From Oscillospiraceae bacterium (GTDB lineage Bacteria > Bacillota > Clostridia > Oscillospirales > Oscillospiraceae), in contig JAJPYE010000033.1 in NCBI GenBank assembly GCA_021205095.1, positions 1 through 49,200 on the forward strand: 49,200 bases of DNA, read 5' to 3'. Below the pieces are notes generated by a model. It did not search any database. It saw only the letters and a list, made by a program, of their open reading frames with translations, and was not told the DNA's origin. The first letter of the stretch is position 1. Every line of letters begins with the position of its first letter. A program made the translations under genes and the position numbers. Below, piece by piece: positions 6,373 to 13,897 of the stretch.

Positions 6373-7257
6373 TCAAAGGCCGCGGTACATCTCGTCCCGC
6401 AGGCGGGAGGTGTCCTCCTTTTGGATGATGTCGTCCAGCTCTGCCATGACCTTTTCCCTGTCCTCCCTGAGAGTACACTTGATGGGAAGGTAGTTGGAGG
6501 CGTGGTTGGAGGTGTAGTGCAGGCCGGACAGGTCTATCTGGCGCACCAGCTCCCTGGTCTCCAAAAGAGTCTCGAAGGGCGTTTGCAGGGTCAGCTTCCC
6601 CTCCTCTACCTCCTGATAGAGGGGGGTACCCTCTATGGCCATCAGAGTCATGGAGGACAGGTGCTTGGGTTTCATCTGGTTTATCATCTGGGCGGTCAGG
6701 GCGGCGTTGCGCTCCAGGGCCTCCCGTCCGCCGCCCTCCAGGCCGGTGATGATGATGGCCCACAGGTCAAAGCCCGCCTCCACCAGGGTCTGCCCGGCCC
6801 GGAGCATCCCCTCCGCGCCCACGCCCTTGTGGACGTGCTTTAAAAGGGCGTCGTCCCCGGTCTCTACGCCAAGATAGGTTCGCTGCAGCCCGGCCTCCCG
6901 GATTATCCGCAGCTCCTCCGGGGTCTTCCGAAGGGTGGACAGGGGCCCGGCGTAGGTCGTCACCCGGCGCAGATGGGGGAAGGCATCGTACAGCGCCTTC
7001 AGGACGGTGAGAAGATAGTCCATGGGCAGGTTGATGGCGTCCCCGTCGCAGAGGAAAACGGTCTCCGTGTTCTTGTACCAGGTGGCCTGGGCCATCTGAA
7101 TGTCCTCCAGCACGTCCTCCAGAGGGCGGACGTGATAGCGCTTGGATTTGTACATGGAGCAGAAGGTGCAGGTGTTGTTGGAGCAGCCCACCGTGCATTG
7201 GAGCAGATAGCTCTTCCACTCCCCTGGTGGACGGTAAATGTCGCCTTCATAACGCAT
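6373..7257 (-). CDS. Radical SAM protein
   Basis: A 294-residue radical SAM enzyme. The cluster motif is CSNNTCTFC at residues 25-33 (Cys25, Cys30, Cys33), a C-x4-C-x2-C spacing preceded by another cysteine at 21. Downstream, GVETGDDALLKHVHKG and the EAGFDLWAIIITGLEGGG strand are typical of the Elp3/MiaB/HemN-like barrel. The C-terminal region LHYTSNHASNYLPIKCTLREDR recurs in uncharacterised Firmicutes relatives. Start 7257 has a strong AAGGAGG nine bases upstream, so an in-frame start at 7329 is rejected. It is monocistronic with its own terminator. The substrate is unknown. Confidence 0.85.
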   Translation of the reverse strand: MRYEGDIYRPPGEWKSYLLQCTVGCSNNTCTFCSMYKSKRYHVRPLEDVLEDIQMAQATWYKNTETVFLCDGDAINLPMDYLLTVLKALYDAFPHLRRVTTYAGPLSTLRKTPEELRIIREAGLQRTYLGVETGDDALLKHVHKGVGAEGMLRAGQTLVEAGFDLWAIIITGLEGGGREALERNAALTAQMINQMKPKHLSSMTLMAIEGTPLYQEVEEGKLTLQTPFETLLETRELVRQIDLSGLHYTSNHASNYLPIKCTLREDREKVMAELDDIIQKEDTSRLRDEMYRGL

Positions 7258-7319
7258 AGGTATGAACCTCCTTAAATTGGGATAAGCTAATTGTATAATA
7301 AAGTGAGGGGGAATCGTAT

Positions 7320-7664
7320 ATGACAACACAGCTGACGGCGGTGTTTGATGACAGGGATGGGGCAGACCTGGCCCTCATGCGCCTGCGGCGGGGCGGCATT
7401 GAGTATTCCATCGCGGAGCTGAAGGCCCCGGAGCGGGGCGCCGGGGGGCAAATGCCCCTGGTGGATATGAGTCCGTCCTATGGTCTTGCCATGACCGACG
7501 GCATCCCGCCGGGGGAGGTGTACGCCGCCGTGCTGAACTCCCGCGCCGTCATGGAGCGCAGCGCCGCCGCGGCGGGCAAGGCAAGACTCACCGTGAACGT
7601 CCGCACCGACCAGGTGCTGCGGGCCAGGGAGATCATCTCCTCCGTGAAGGGCAGAGTGCTGTAG
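7320..7664 (+). CDS. Small conserved-looking protein of unknown function
   Basis: A 114-residue soluble protein, MTTQLTAVFDDRDGADLALMRLRRGGIEYSIAELKAPE, with a beta-alpha-beta start that resembles small stress-protein domains in which a glycine-rich turn precedes a second strand. I do not recognise the family. A GAGGGGG ribosome site precedes the ATG, and GTATAAT at 7293-7299 may be its -10 box. It is divergent from the radical SAM gene and its stop is two bases from the rarA stop (convergent), with no terminator between them. Confidence 0.55.
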   Translation: MTTQLTAVFDDRDGADLALMRLRRGGIEYSIAELKAPERGAGGQMPLVDMSPSYGLAMTDGIPPGEVYAAVLNSRAVMERSAAAAGKARLTVNVRTDQVLRAREIISSVKGRVL

Positions 7665-7666
7665 CC

Positions 7667-8932
7667 TCAGCCCTGGCCCTTGACAATATCCCAGTATTTT
7701 TTGGCGGCCTGCTCGGTTTTGTTGTCCCCGTACTCGTAATAATGGGCGTTTTTCAGAGTATCCGGCAGGTACTGCTGCTGCACCCAGCGGTTCGGGTAGT
7801 TGTGCGGGTAAAGATAGCCCTGCTCCCTCTCAAAGCCGGTGCCGTCCGCGTGGACGTTTTGCAGGTGCCGGGGGATGGGGCCGGCCTTCCCGGCCCGCAC
7901 ATCCCCCATGGCCCGGTCGATGGCCATGCAGCCGGTGTTGGACTTGGGGCAGGTGGCCAGGAATATGACCGCCTCCGCTAAGGGCAGCCGGGCCTCCGGC
8001 AGGCCGAGCTGTAAGGCGGAGTCCACGCAGGCTTTTACAATGGGAACGGCCAGCGGATAGGCCAGGCCGACGTCCTCGCTGGCGGAGCATAAAATCCGCC
8101 GACAGGCCCCCAGCAGGTCGCCGGTCTCCAAAAACCGGGCCAGATAGTGGACGGCGGCGTCCGGGTCGGAACCCCGTATGGACTTCATCAGGGCGGAGAG
8201 AATGTCGAAATGCTCATCTCCGTCCCGGTCATAGCGCATGGCGCTGCGCTGGGTGACGGCCCTGGCGTCCGTCATGGTGAACAGCAGCCCATCCTTTCCG
8301 GGCCGGGCGGTGCTGTATAAAAGCTCCAGGGTGTTCAGGCTCTTTCGGGCGTCCCCGCCGCAGGCGGAGGCGATATAGTCAAGCACCCCGTCCTCCAGGT
8401 CTATGGAAACGCCGTCCCGCTCCGACAGGAGCCGAATCACCCGCTCCATGGCCGCCTTCACGTCCTCAGAGGTCAGGGGCTTAAACTCAAACACCGTGCT
8501 GCGGGACAATATGGCGTTGAACACGCAGAAATAGGGGTTTTCCGTGGTGGCGGCGATCAGGGTGATTTTGCCGTTTTCGATAAACTCAAGCAGGGACTGC
8601 TGCTGCTTTTTGTTGAAATATTGTATCTCGTCCAGATACAGTAGCACGCCCTCCGGGGCCAGCAGAGTGTCCAGCTCCTGAATGATGGCCTTGATGTCTG
8701 CAAGACCCGCCGTGGTGGCGTTCAGCCGCCGGAGAGGCCGGTTGGTGCGCCGGGCGATAATGCTGGCCACCGTGGTCTTCCCCGTGCCGGAGGGGCCATA
8801 AAATATCATGTTGGGGATGTGCCCGCTGTCCGCAATGCGGCGCAGCATTCCGTCCGGCCCCAGAATATGGCCCTGCCCCGTCACCTCGTCCAGCTCCTGA
8901 GGCCGAAATTCATCCGCCAATGGCCGATACAT
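7667..8932 (-). CDS. rarA: Replication-associated recombination ATPase RarA (MgsA)
   Basis: A 421-residue AAA+ ATPase that acts at stalled replication forks. Domains in order: the family N-terminus (LADEFRPQELDEVTGQ), Walker A GPSGTGKT (46-53), Walker B LLYLDEIQYFN (about 96-106), the sensor region TTENPYF, the SACGGDARKSLN lid, and the tetramerisation domain ending in PHNYPNRWVQQQYLPD. Start 8932 (ATG) is chosen because AAGGAGG is eight bases upstream; a GTG nine bases earlier overlaps that site. It begins 42 bases after mcrC with no clear promoter between, so it may be read from the mcrBC promoter. Confidence 0.93.
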   Translation of the reverse strand: MYRPLADEFRPQELDEVTGQGHILGPDGMLRRIADSGHIPNMIFYGPSGTGKTTVASIIARRTNRPLRRLNATTAGLADIKAIIQELDTLLAPEGVLLYLDEIQYFNKKQQQSLLEFIENGKITLIAATTENPYFCVFNAILSRSTVFEFKPLTSEDVKAAMERVIRLLSERDGVSIDLEDGVLDYIASACGGDARKSLNTLELLYSTARPGKDGLLFTMTDARAVTQRSAMRYDRDGDEHFDILSALMKSIRGSDPDAAVHYLARFLETGDLLGACRRILCSASEDVGLAYPLAVPIVKACVDSALQLGLPEARLPLAEAVIFLATCPKSNTGCMAIDRAMGDVRAGKAGPIPRHLQNVHADGTGFEREQGYLYPHNYPNRWVQQQYLPDTLKNAHYYEYGDNKTEQAAKKYWDIVKGQG

Positions 8933-8974
8933 CGACGGCACCTCCTTTTTATAGGATAATCGAATTGTTTTAGT

Positions 8975-10015
8975 CTATGCTATGCCGAAAAAATCCTCGG
9001 CAATTCCATTAAGCTGGGTCGCAATCTGGGAAAAATCACAGCCCAAGTTTAGCGTTCGTACATCTATGCGGTTTCCGCTCATGTGATAGCTGTTGTCTGG
9101 CTGGAGCGGCTCGTCCGTCCGGGCGTACAGCAAAAGCCCGGAGACGATGTGAGGCGTTCCGGCCAGAGAAGCCTCCTTGTTCTTCACATAGGCGAATATC
9201 TGATACAGATGGCCGGAGCGCAGGGTTTGTATGTCGTAGTGGGTCAGCATGGTGCGGGCGTAATATTTCGCGTCGATAATCAGCACCTTGTCCTGATAGG
9301 AGAGGGTGACGTCGCTCTGCATAACAGGCAGCAGAGCACGACTGTCCCCGTCCAAGGCCCAAGGTATCTGCAAGGCGGCGGCGTGAAGCTGGGGAAACTC
9401 CTGCCTGTAATAGGCGAGAATAAACCTTTCATACAGCCGACACATCCGCTGTTCGTCCAGAAAATCCATCAGCCGGGTGGTGCCGTCGGAATTTGTTTGC
9501 AGCAGACCCTTTATCACCAAATAGCACACGGAAACCAGCATCCGATAGGTCTGGCGGCTTCGGTCATAGGAAAGATTCCAGCGGATGGCGGAAGGCTCCA
9601 GCGTCTCCACATCCCCAAAATAATCCAGAAGCCTTCGCAGCTCCCTCTTGCGGGCCTTGGAGATGTTGGAGCGCAGAAGAAGCTCCATGGTGGTTTTAAT
9701 AATGCGGTTTTCATAGGCGTTCAGGGAAAATTCGTCGTAGGTGCAGACCATTTGCCGGCGAAGCATGGTCTGGGATTTTATGGACTCCGAAACCTCAATT
9801 TTTCCCCGCAGGGAGGACAGCGGCTCCTGGGTTTGTATATACGCCCGCCGAAGGCCACGCTTGATTTGGGCGGACACACCCTTGGACAAAATGGCCGCGC
9901 ACAGCTCGGCTACGTTCTCAAAGGGTTCTGTGGCCACATTTTTATAGCCCTGCTGGGTCAGCGTCTGAAAGGCGTAGGAGAGCATATAGTAGATATTCTG
10001 TACCGGGATGCTCAT
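8975..10015 (-). CDS. mcrC: McrC-family restriction nuclease subunit
   Basis: A 346-residue McrC-type protein. It has the N-terminal IPVQNIYYMLSYAF motif common to this branch, a helical middle, and a PD-(D/E)xK nuclease core at QSDVTLSYQDKVLIIDAKYY, with Asp235 and the DAK at 248-250 as catalytic residues. McrC supplies DNA cleavage and stimulates the McrB motor in type IV restriction of modified DNA. Its ATG overlaps the mcrB stop by four bases, so translation is coupled. Length equals the family norm and no catalytic residue is missing. Confidence 0.88.
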   Translation of the reverse strand: MSIPVQNIYYMLSYAFQTLTQQGYKNVATEPFENVAELCAAILSKGVSAQIKRGLRRAYIQTQEPLSSLRGKIEVSESIKSQTMLRRQMVCTYDEFSLNAYENRIIKTTMELLLRSNISKARKRELRRLLDYFGDVETLEPSAIRWNLSYDRSRQTYRMLVSVCYLVIKGLLQTNSDGTTRLMDFLDEQRMCRLYERFILAYYRQEFPQLHAAALQIPWALDGDSRALLPVMQSDVTLSYQDKVLIIDAKYYARTMLTHYDIQTLRSGHLYQIFAYVKNKEASLAGTPHIVSGLLLYARTDEPLQPDNSYHMSGNRIDVRTLNLGCDFSQIATQLNGIAEDFFGIA

Positions 10016-12183
10016 TGGATGGCGTCCCGGAGCCGACTGCTCCAGCCCTGTACATTGGACGGCTCATCAAACCAGTATTCCCGCAGAAGAGGTATCAGCT
10101 CATAGTTTACAATCTCCCGCAGGGTCTGGTCTGTCACCTCCGCCGGTTTTAAGCCGCAAAAATAGCTGTGGCCTATGCAAAAGCCCTCTCCCAATGCTTC
10201 GTCGGCGGCGATGGCCTGGTTCAGGCTCTTCACGCAGGCGATGAGCCGGTCAAATTTTACACTGCCAAGCCCGGCCTGGTACGCCCGGAAGCCCTCTGTG
10301 TCAAACCCCGCCCCCATATCGAAAAAGGAGAAGCGGCGGCGCAGGGCGTAGTCCAGCATAGCCAGGCTTCGGTCAGCGGTGTTCATGGTGCCGATGATAT
10401 AGACATTTCCCGGTACGGAGAATTTCTCGTTAGAATAAAGAAGCTGGAGGGGGATGTCCCGCTTGTCGTTTTCGATCAGCATGAACAGCTCGCCGAAAAT
10501 CTTGCTCAGGTTTCCCCGGTTTATTTCGTCGATAATGAAAAAGTAGTCATTCGCTCTGTCCGCCTCGGCGGTTTTGCAGAAGTGATAGAACACGCCCTTT
10601 CGCAGTTCAAACCCGGTCTCTGACGGGCGGAAGCCCATGATAAAATCCTCATAGGAATAGCTTTGGTGAAACTGTACCATCATTACCCGCTCCGGGATTT
10701 CGGCCCCCATCAGGGAATAGGCCAGCTTCCTGGCAGCATAGGTCTTTCCCACGCCGGGCGCGCCCTGGAGAATGACGTTCTTTTTCCGCCTCAACAGGCC
10801 CGCCAGGGTCTCGTAATCCTCTCGGCTCATGTATACGTCGGACAGAAAGCTGTCTGCGCTGTAGACAGGGTATGGAATTTCCGGCTCTGCCCCGTCGTCG
10901 GTCTCCTCCGGGGCGAAAAGGGCGTTTAGCTTCTTGACATAGTCCGTATAGGGGGTGATGTCGGTTAATATTTTCGTGATGGCTGATCCAGGGTGTTCCC
11001 ATTTGCCTTTATGTGTCCATCGTACCTGGCGGATATTTTTATAGTAATTACGAGTGGTATCAAATTCATAGTCTGACTCCACAACGCCTCTGCCGACTAT
11101 AAGGTGCAATCCCTTTTTAGCGAATACAATGTCGCCGGGTTCCATTTCATGTACGAACTGCCATGTCGCAAGAGCGGTGTGTGTGCCGGAGTTGTTGAGA
11201 TTATAGCACTCTTTTATCTTCTGTCTCATTTCCTCCTTGCTAGCGAATTTCCTCAGATCTCCAATATCGCCCCATCCAAGAGCCATAATTCCAGCATTGT
11301 AAAACTCATCCCAATTTGCAGATCCGTCGCCGGGGGAGTAGATCCAGTAATGGACGGTCTCTGCTCCGTCGTCGGCCATGACGGCGCCCTTGGGGCTTTG
11401 TTGCAGGCGCAGCTTGTCGGCCTTTTTCTCGTCGTTGACCTGCTGGGAAAGCACCCAGGCCGCGTAGCTCAGCTCCCGGAAATTTTTCAGCTCGCTGGCG
11501 TCGCTTTGCAGGTAGGCCCGTAGCCCTTCTGCAATCTCGAAATACGCTGCCGCGGAGATTTTGTCCTCCACGGTGGGGAGGGACTGCACCACCTCCGCTG
11601 GAATTTGCCCGGAAGAATAGATGTACCACTCGCTCCGGCTGTCCAGATTCAGATAAGTGTCCGGCGCAATCCAATATAGGGCCATGGTAATCTTGCTGTT
11701 GCCGTTGCCCTTTTTGTGGATGACCAGGTCGAACAGATGGGACAGATCCTCCTTGTTGGCCGGGGCGGGGTTGTCCGCGTAGCGCAGAGCGGCCTCGAAA
11801 AAGTCCCACAGTTCGTCAATGTCTCTCTCCCCTCGATTGCCCACAAAGTAGTAGAAGGTGGCGTTTTGCGGGTTTAAAACCGGCACGCTGTCAAAGGAGG
11901 CGGGAACGGGTGCGTCGATGGACAAAATCTCCTTCACGGCTTCGACGATTTTCAGCCGATTGGCCGGACGCATGGAGGTCTTGTTGAAAAGTCCGAAAAA
12001 GGTAAAGGGGTCGATGTCTACGATGGCGTTATCCCGCTCCAGGGTGGGGAGATTCAGCTCCGCCCGTTGGAAAATACGCCGTATATCGGAGATCAGGGCC
12101 TCACGGTTTCCCTTGTAGGTCAGTAGTTTGTCGGCGACCTCACGGTAGAAAACGACCCAGTCAAATTGCTTTGCGTCCTGCAT
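10012..12183 (-). CDS. mcrB: McrB-family AAA+ motor with EVE/PUA-like reader domain
   Basis: A 723-residue protein. Residues 1-260 form a helical N-terminal region known from McrB relatives (FDWVVFYREVADKLL, DIDPFTFFGLFNKTS). Residues about 277-397 resemble an EVE/PUA-like modified-base reader (YWIYSPGDGSANWDEFYNAGIMALGWGDIGDL, MEPGDIVFAKKG). The AAA+ motor has Walker A GAPGVGKT (474-481), Walker B FFIIDEINRGN (548-558, with the McrB signature NRGN) and NTADR (601-605). It would recognise modified cytosines and translocate DNA for McrC. An AAAGGAGAG site precedes the ATG. All key residues are present, so the system looks functional. Confidence 0.88.
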   Translation of the reverse strand: MQDAKQFDWVVFYREVADKLLTYKGNREALISDIRRIFQRAELNLPTLERDNAIVDIDPFTFFGLFNKTSMRPANRLKIVEAVKEILSIDAPVPASFDSVPVLNPQNATFYYFVGNRGERDIDELWDFFEAALRYADNPAPANKEDLSHLFDLVIHKKGNGNSKITMALYWIAPDTYLNLDSRSEWYIYSSGQIPAEVVQSLPTVEDKISAAAYFEIAEGLRAYLQSDASELKNFRELSYAAWVLSQQVNDEKKADKLRLQQSPKGAVMADDGAETVHYWIYSPGDGSANWDEFYNAGIMALGWGDIGDLRKFASKEEMRQKIKECYNLNNSGTHTALATWQFVHEMEPGDIVFAKKGLHLIVGRGVVESDYEFDTTRNYYKNIRQVRWTHKGKWEHPGSAITKILTDITPYTDYVKKLNALFAPEETDDGAEPEIPYPVYSADSFLSDVYMSREDYETLAGLLRRKKNVILQGAPGVGKTYAARKLAYSLMGAEIPERVMMVQFHQSYSYEDFIMGFRPSETGFELRKGVFYHFCKTAEADRANDYFFIIDEINRGNLSKIFGELFMLIENDKRDIPLQLLYSNEKFSVPGNVYIIGTMNTADRSLAMLDYALRRRFSFFDMGAGFDTEGFRAYQAGLGSVKFDRLIACVKSLNQAIAADEALGEGFCIGHSYFCGLKPAEVTDQTLREIVNYELIPLLREYWFDEPSNVQGWSSRLRDAIQ

Positions 12184-12214
12184 CGGAATACTCTCCTTTG
12201 ACGATACTCCTTAA

Positions 12215-12243
12215 ATTATATAAAAACTGCTTGGAATTTGCAA
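12215..12243 (-). promoter_or_regulatory. mcrBC promoter
   Basis: On the minus strand TTGCAA (12238-12243), 17 bases and TATAAT (12215-12220). Its -35 box lies inside the spacer of the divergent nth promoter, so polymerase could hardly occupy both at once. Confidence 0.75.
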
Positions 12244-12281
12244 CCGTCCGTGGTAAGATTTCTTTTGGACGCTGTCCAAAA
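12231..12281 (+). promoter_or_regulatory. nth promoter and start-site palindrome
   Basis: TTGGAA (12231-12236), 17 bases and TAAGAT (12254-12259). Just downstream, over the expected transcription start, lies the palindrome TTTTGGAC-GCT-GTCCAAAA (12263-12281), a plausible operator or 5' mRNA hairpin. Confidence 0.6.
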
Positions 12282-12308
12282 TACAGAGAGAAAGGGCGTA
12301 AGATACAT

Positions 12309-12956
12309 ATGCGGACGCCGGAGCAGGTGCGGGGGATATTGGAGGGGCTGGCGGAGGAATACCCGCTGGCCGACTGTACGCTGAACCACAGGGAGGCGTG
12401 GGAGCTGCTGGTACAGGTGCGCCTGGCGGCCCAGTGTACGGACGAGCGGGTGAACAAAATCTCCCCGGCCCTGTTTCAGCGCTTTCCCAGCGCGGAGGTC
12501 ATGGCCCAGGCCACGGCGGAGGAGGTGGAGCCGTACATCCACTCCTGCGGCTTTTACCACGGCAAGGCCAGGGACATTGTGGGGGCCGCCAAAATGCTGG
12601 TGGAGGACTTCGGCGGCGTGGTGCCGGACAATATGGAGGATTTGCTGAAGCTCCCCGGCGTGGGCCGCAAAAGCGCCAACCTCATCCTGGGGGACGTATA
12701 CCACAAGCCGGGAAGTGTGGTGGTGGACACCCACTGCATCCGCCTGTCCAACCGGCTGGGCCTGGTGGACGACATGAAGGAACCGGCCAAGATAGAGACC
12801 GCCCTCCGGGCCATCCTGCCCCCGGAGGAATGTTCCGATTTCTGCCACCGCGTCGTCTATCATGGCCGGGCCGTATGCAGTGCCAGAGCGCCAAAGTGCC
12901 AGTGCTGCTGCGTGCGGGAGTTTTGCCAGACCTATGAGACGCGGGACGGCGAATAA
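12309..12956 (+). CDS. nth: Endonuclease III (DNA glycosylase/AP lyase)
   Basis: A 215-residue base-excision repair enzyme that removes oxidised pyrimidines and cuts abasic sites. Visible: the helix-hairpin-helix LPGVGRKSANLIL with the catalytic lysine, the VVDTH segment with the catalytic aspartate, and the C-terminal [4Fe-4S] motif with spacing C-x6-C-x2-C-x5-C (CSARAPKC through REFC). Start 12309 is preferred over longer in-frame starts because it matches the family N-terminus and follows a GAAAGGG site. It is followed after 27 bases by a tyrosine phosphatase gene, and the pair ends at a strong terminator. Confidence 0.93.
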   Translation: MRTPEQVRGILEGLAEEYPLADCTLNHREAWELLVQVRLAAQCTDERVNKISPALFQRFPSAEVMAQATAEEVEPYIHSCGFYHGKARDIVGAAKMLVEDFGGVVPDNMEDLLKLPGVGRKSANLILGDVYHKPGSVVVDTHCIRLSNRLGLVDDMKEPAKIETALRAILPPEECSDFCHRVVYHGRAVCSARAPKCQCCCVREFCQTYETRDGE

Positions 12957-12983
12957 CACACAGAGAAAGGAACCTTTACATAG

Positions 12984-13733
12984 ATGCTGCTGACCTTTGA
13001 GGGGATTGAGAATTTTCGGGATATGGGGGGCCTGGTACGGGGGGACGGGGCCTCGCTGCGGGGCGGATTGCTGCTGCGGTGCGGACACCTGGGCCGGGCC
13101 ACGGACGGGGACCTGGACCAGCTGGAGAGCATGGGCGTTTGCGCCGTGATAGACCTCCGGGACGTGTCGGAGCGGGAGCGGGAGCCGGACAGGGCCGTGG
13201 CCGGGGCGGAAAACCGGCACCTGCCCGCTGTGGCGGATCTGGGGACGCTGTTCGGCATTCCCATATCGCAGATCACGGCGGCCCAGGCCCATGAGGAGTT
13301 CCAGACCCTGTACCGCTATCTGGCCCAGTCGGAGGAATCCAAAAACGCCTATGCCGAATTTTTTGCCTGCCTTTTGCGGGCGGCGGGGCGGCCTGTGGTG
13401 TTCCACTGCACCCAGGGGAAGGATCGCACCGGCGTGGGGGCGGCTCTTCTGTTGACGGCCCTGGGCTTTGACCGGGCCGCCGTCGTGGAGGAATATATGC
13501 TGACCAACCAGGCCATGGAGCGCCGTATGGATGCTCTCCGGGCCAAAAACCCTGCGCCGGAGGAGCTGGCCCTGGCCAGAGAGGTGCTTTTGGTGTTCCG
13601 GGAAAACATGACCCTCTATTTCCAGTGCCTGGAGGAATCATACGGCTCGGCCCGCGCCTATCTCGAAAAGGCCATCGGCCTTGGCCCGGCGGAGATTAAG
13701 GCGCTGGAAAAATATTATATGCAGCTTTCATAA
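12984..13733 (+). CDS. Tyrosine-protein phosphatase (Y_phosphatase3 family)
   Basis: A 249-residue phosphatase. The P-loop is HCTQGKDRTG near residues 139-148, which fits the HCxxGKDRTG signature of the atypical tyrosine/lipid phosphatases (PF13350). The N-terminal NFRDMGG motif and the VIDLRDVSERE segment, which provides the general acid region, are also typical. Related enzymes dephosphorylate phosphotyrosine or phosphoinositides; the substrate here is unknown. An AGAAAGGA site precedes the ATG. Probably cotranscribed with nth and terminated at 13739-13776. Confidence 0.87.
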   Translation: MLLTFEGIENFRDMGGLVRGDGASLRGGLLLRCGHLGRATDGDLDQLESMGVCAVIDLRDVSEREREPDRAVAGAENRHLPAVADLGTLFGIPISQITAAQAHEEFQTLYRYLAQSEESKNAYAEFFACLLRAAGRPVVFHCTQGKDRTGVGAALLLTALGFDRAAVVEEYMLTNQAMERRMDALRAKNPAPEELALAREVLLVFRENMTLYFQCLEESYGSARAYLEKAIGLGPAEIKALEKYYMQLS

Positions 13734-13738
13734 ATCGC

Positions 13739-13776
13739 GGACAGTCCCAAAACGCTGGTTTGGGACTGTCCTTTTT
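13739..13776 (+). terminator. Terminator after the nth/phosphatase pair
   Basis: A 13-bp perfect stem, GGACAGTCCCAAA (13739-13751) with TTTGGGACTGTCC (13759-13771), is followed by five T. Confidence 0.92.
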
Positions 13777-13859
13777 GTCTATGTCAATTTTTGTTGATAC
13801 TCCTTCCTTCTCTTACAAAGATGGGCCAGGTGTTCAATGATTTTTTTGCCCTGAGGGGA

Positions 13860-13865
13860 TATAAT
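13860..13865 (+). promoter_or_regulatory. Probable -10 box of the MMPL operon
   Basis: A perfect TATAAT lies 33 bases before the ATG at 13898. No good -35 box stands 16-18 bases upstream, so this promoter may need an activator or a variant start. Confidence 0.4.
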
Positions 13866-13897
13866 GCAGACACAGAGTATAAGCGGAGGGATGGTCG

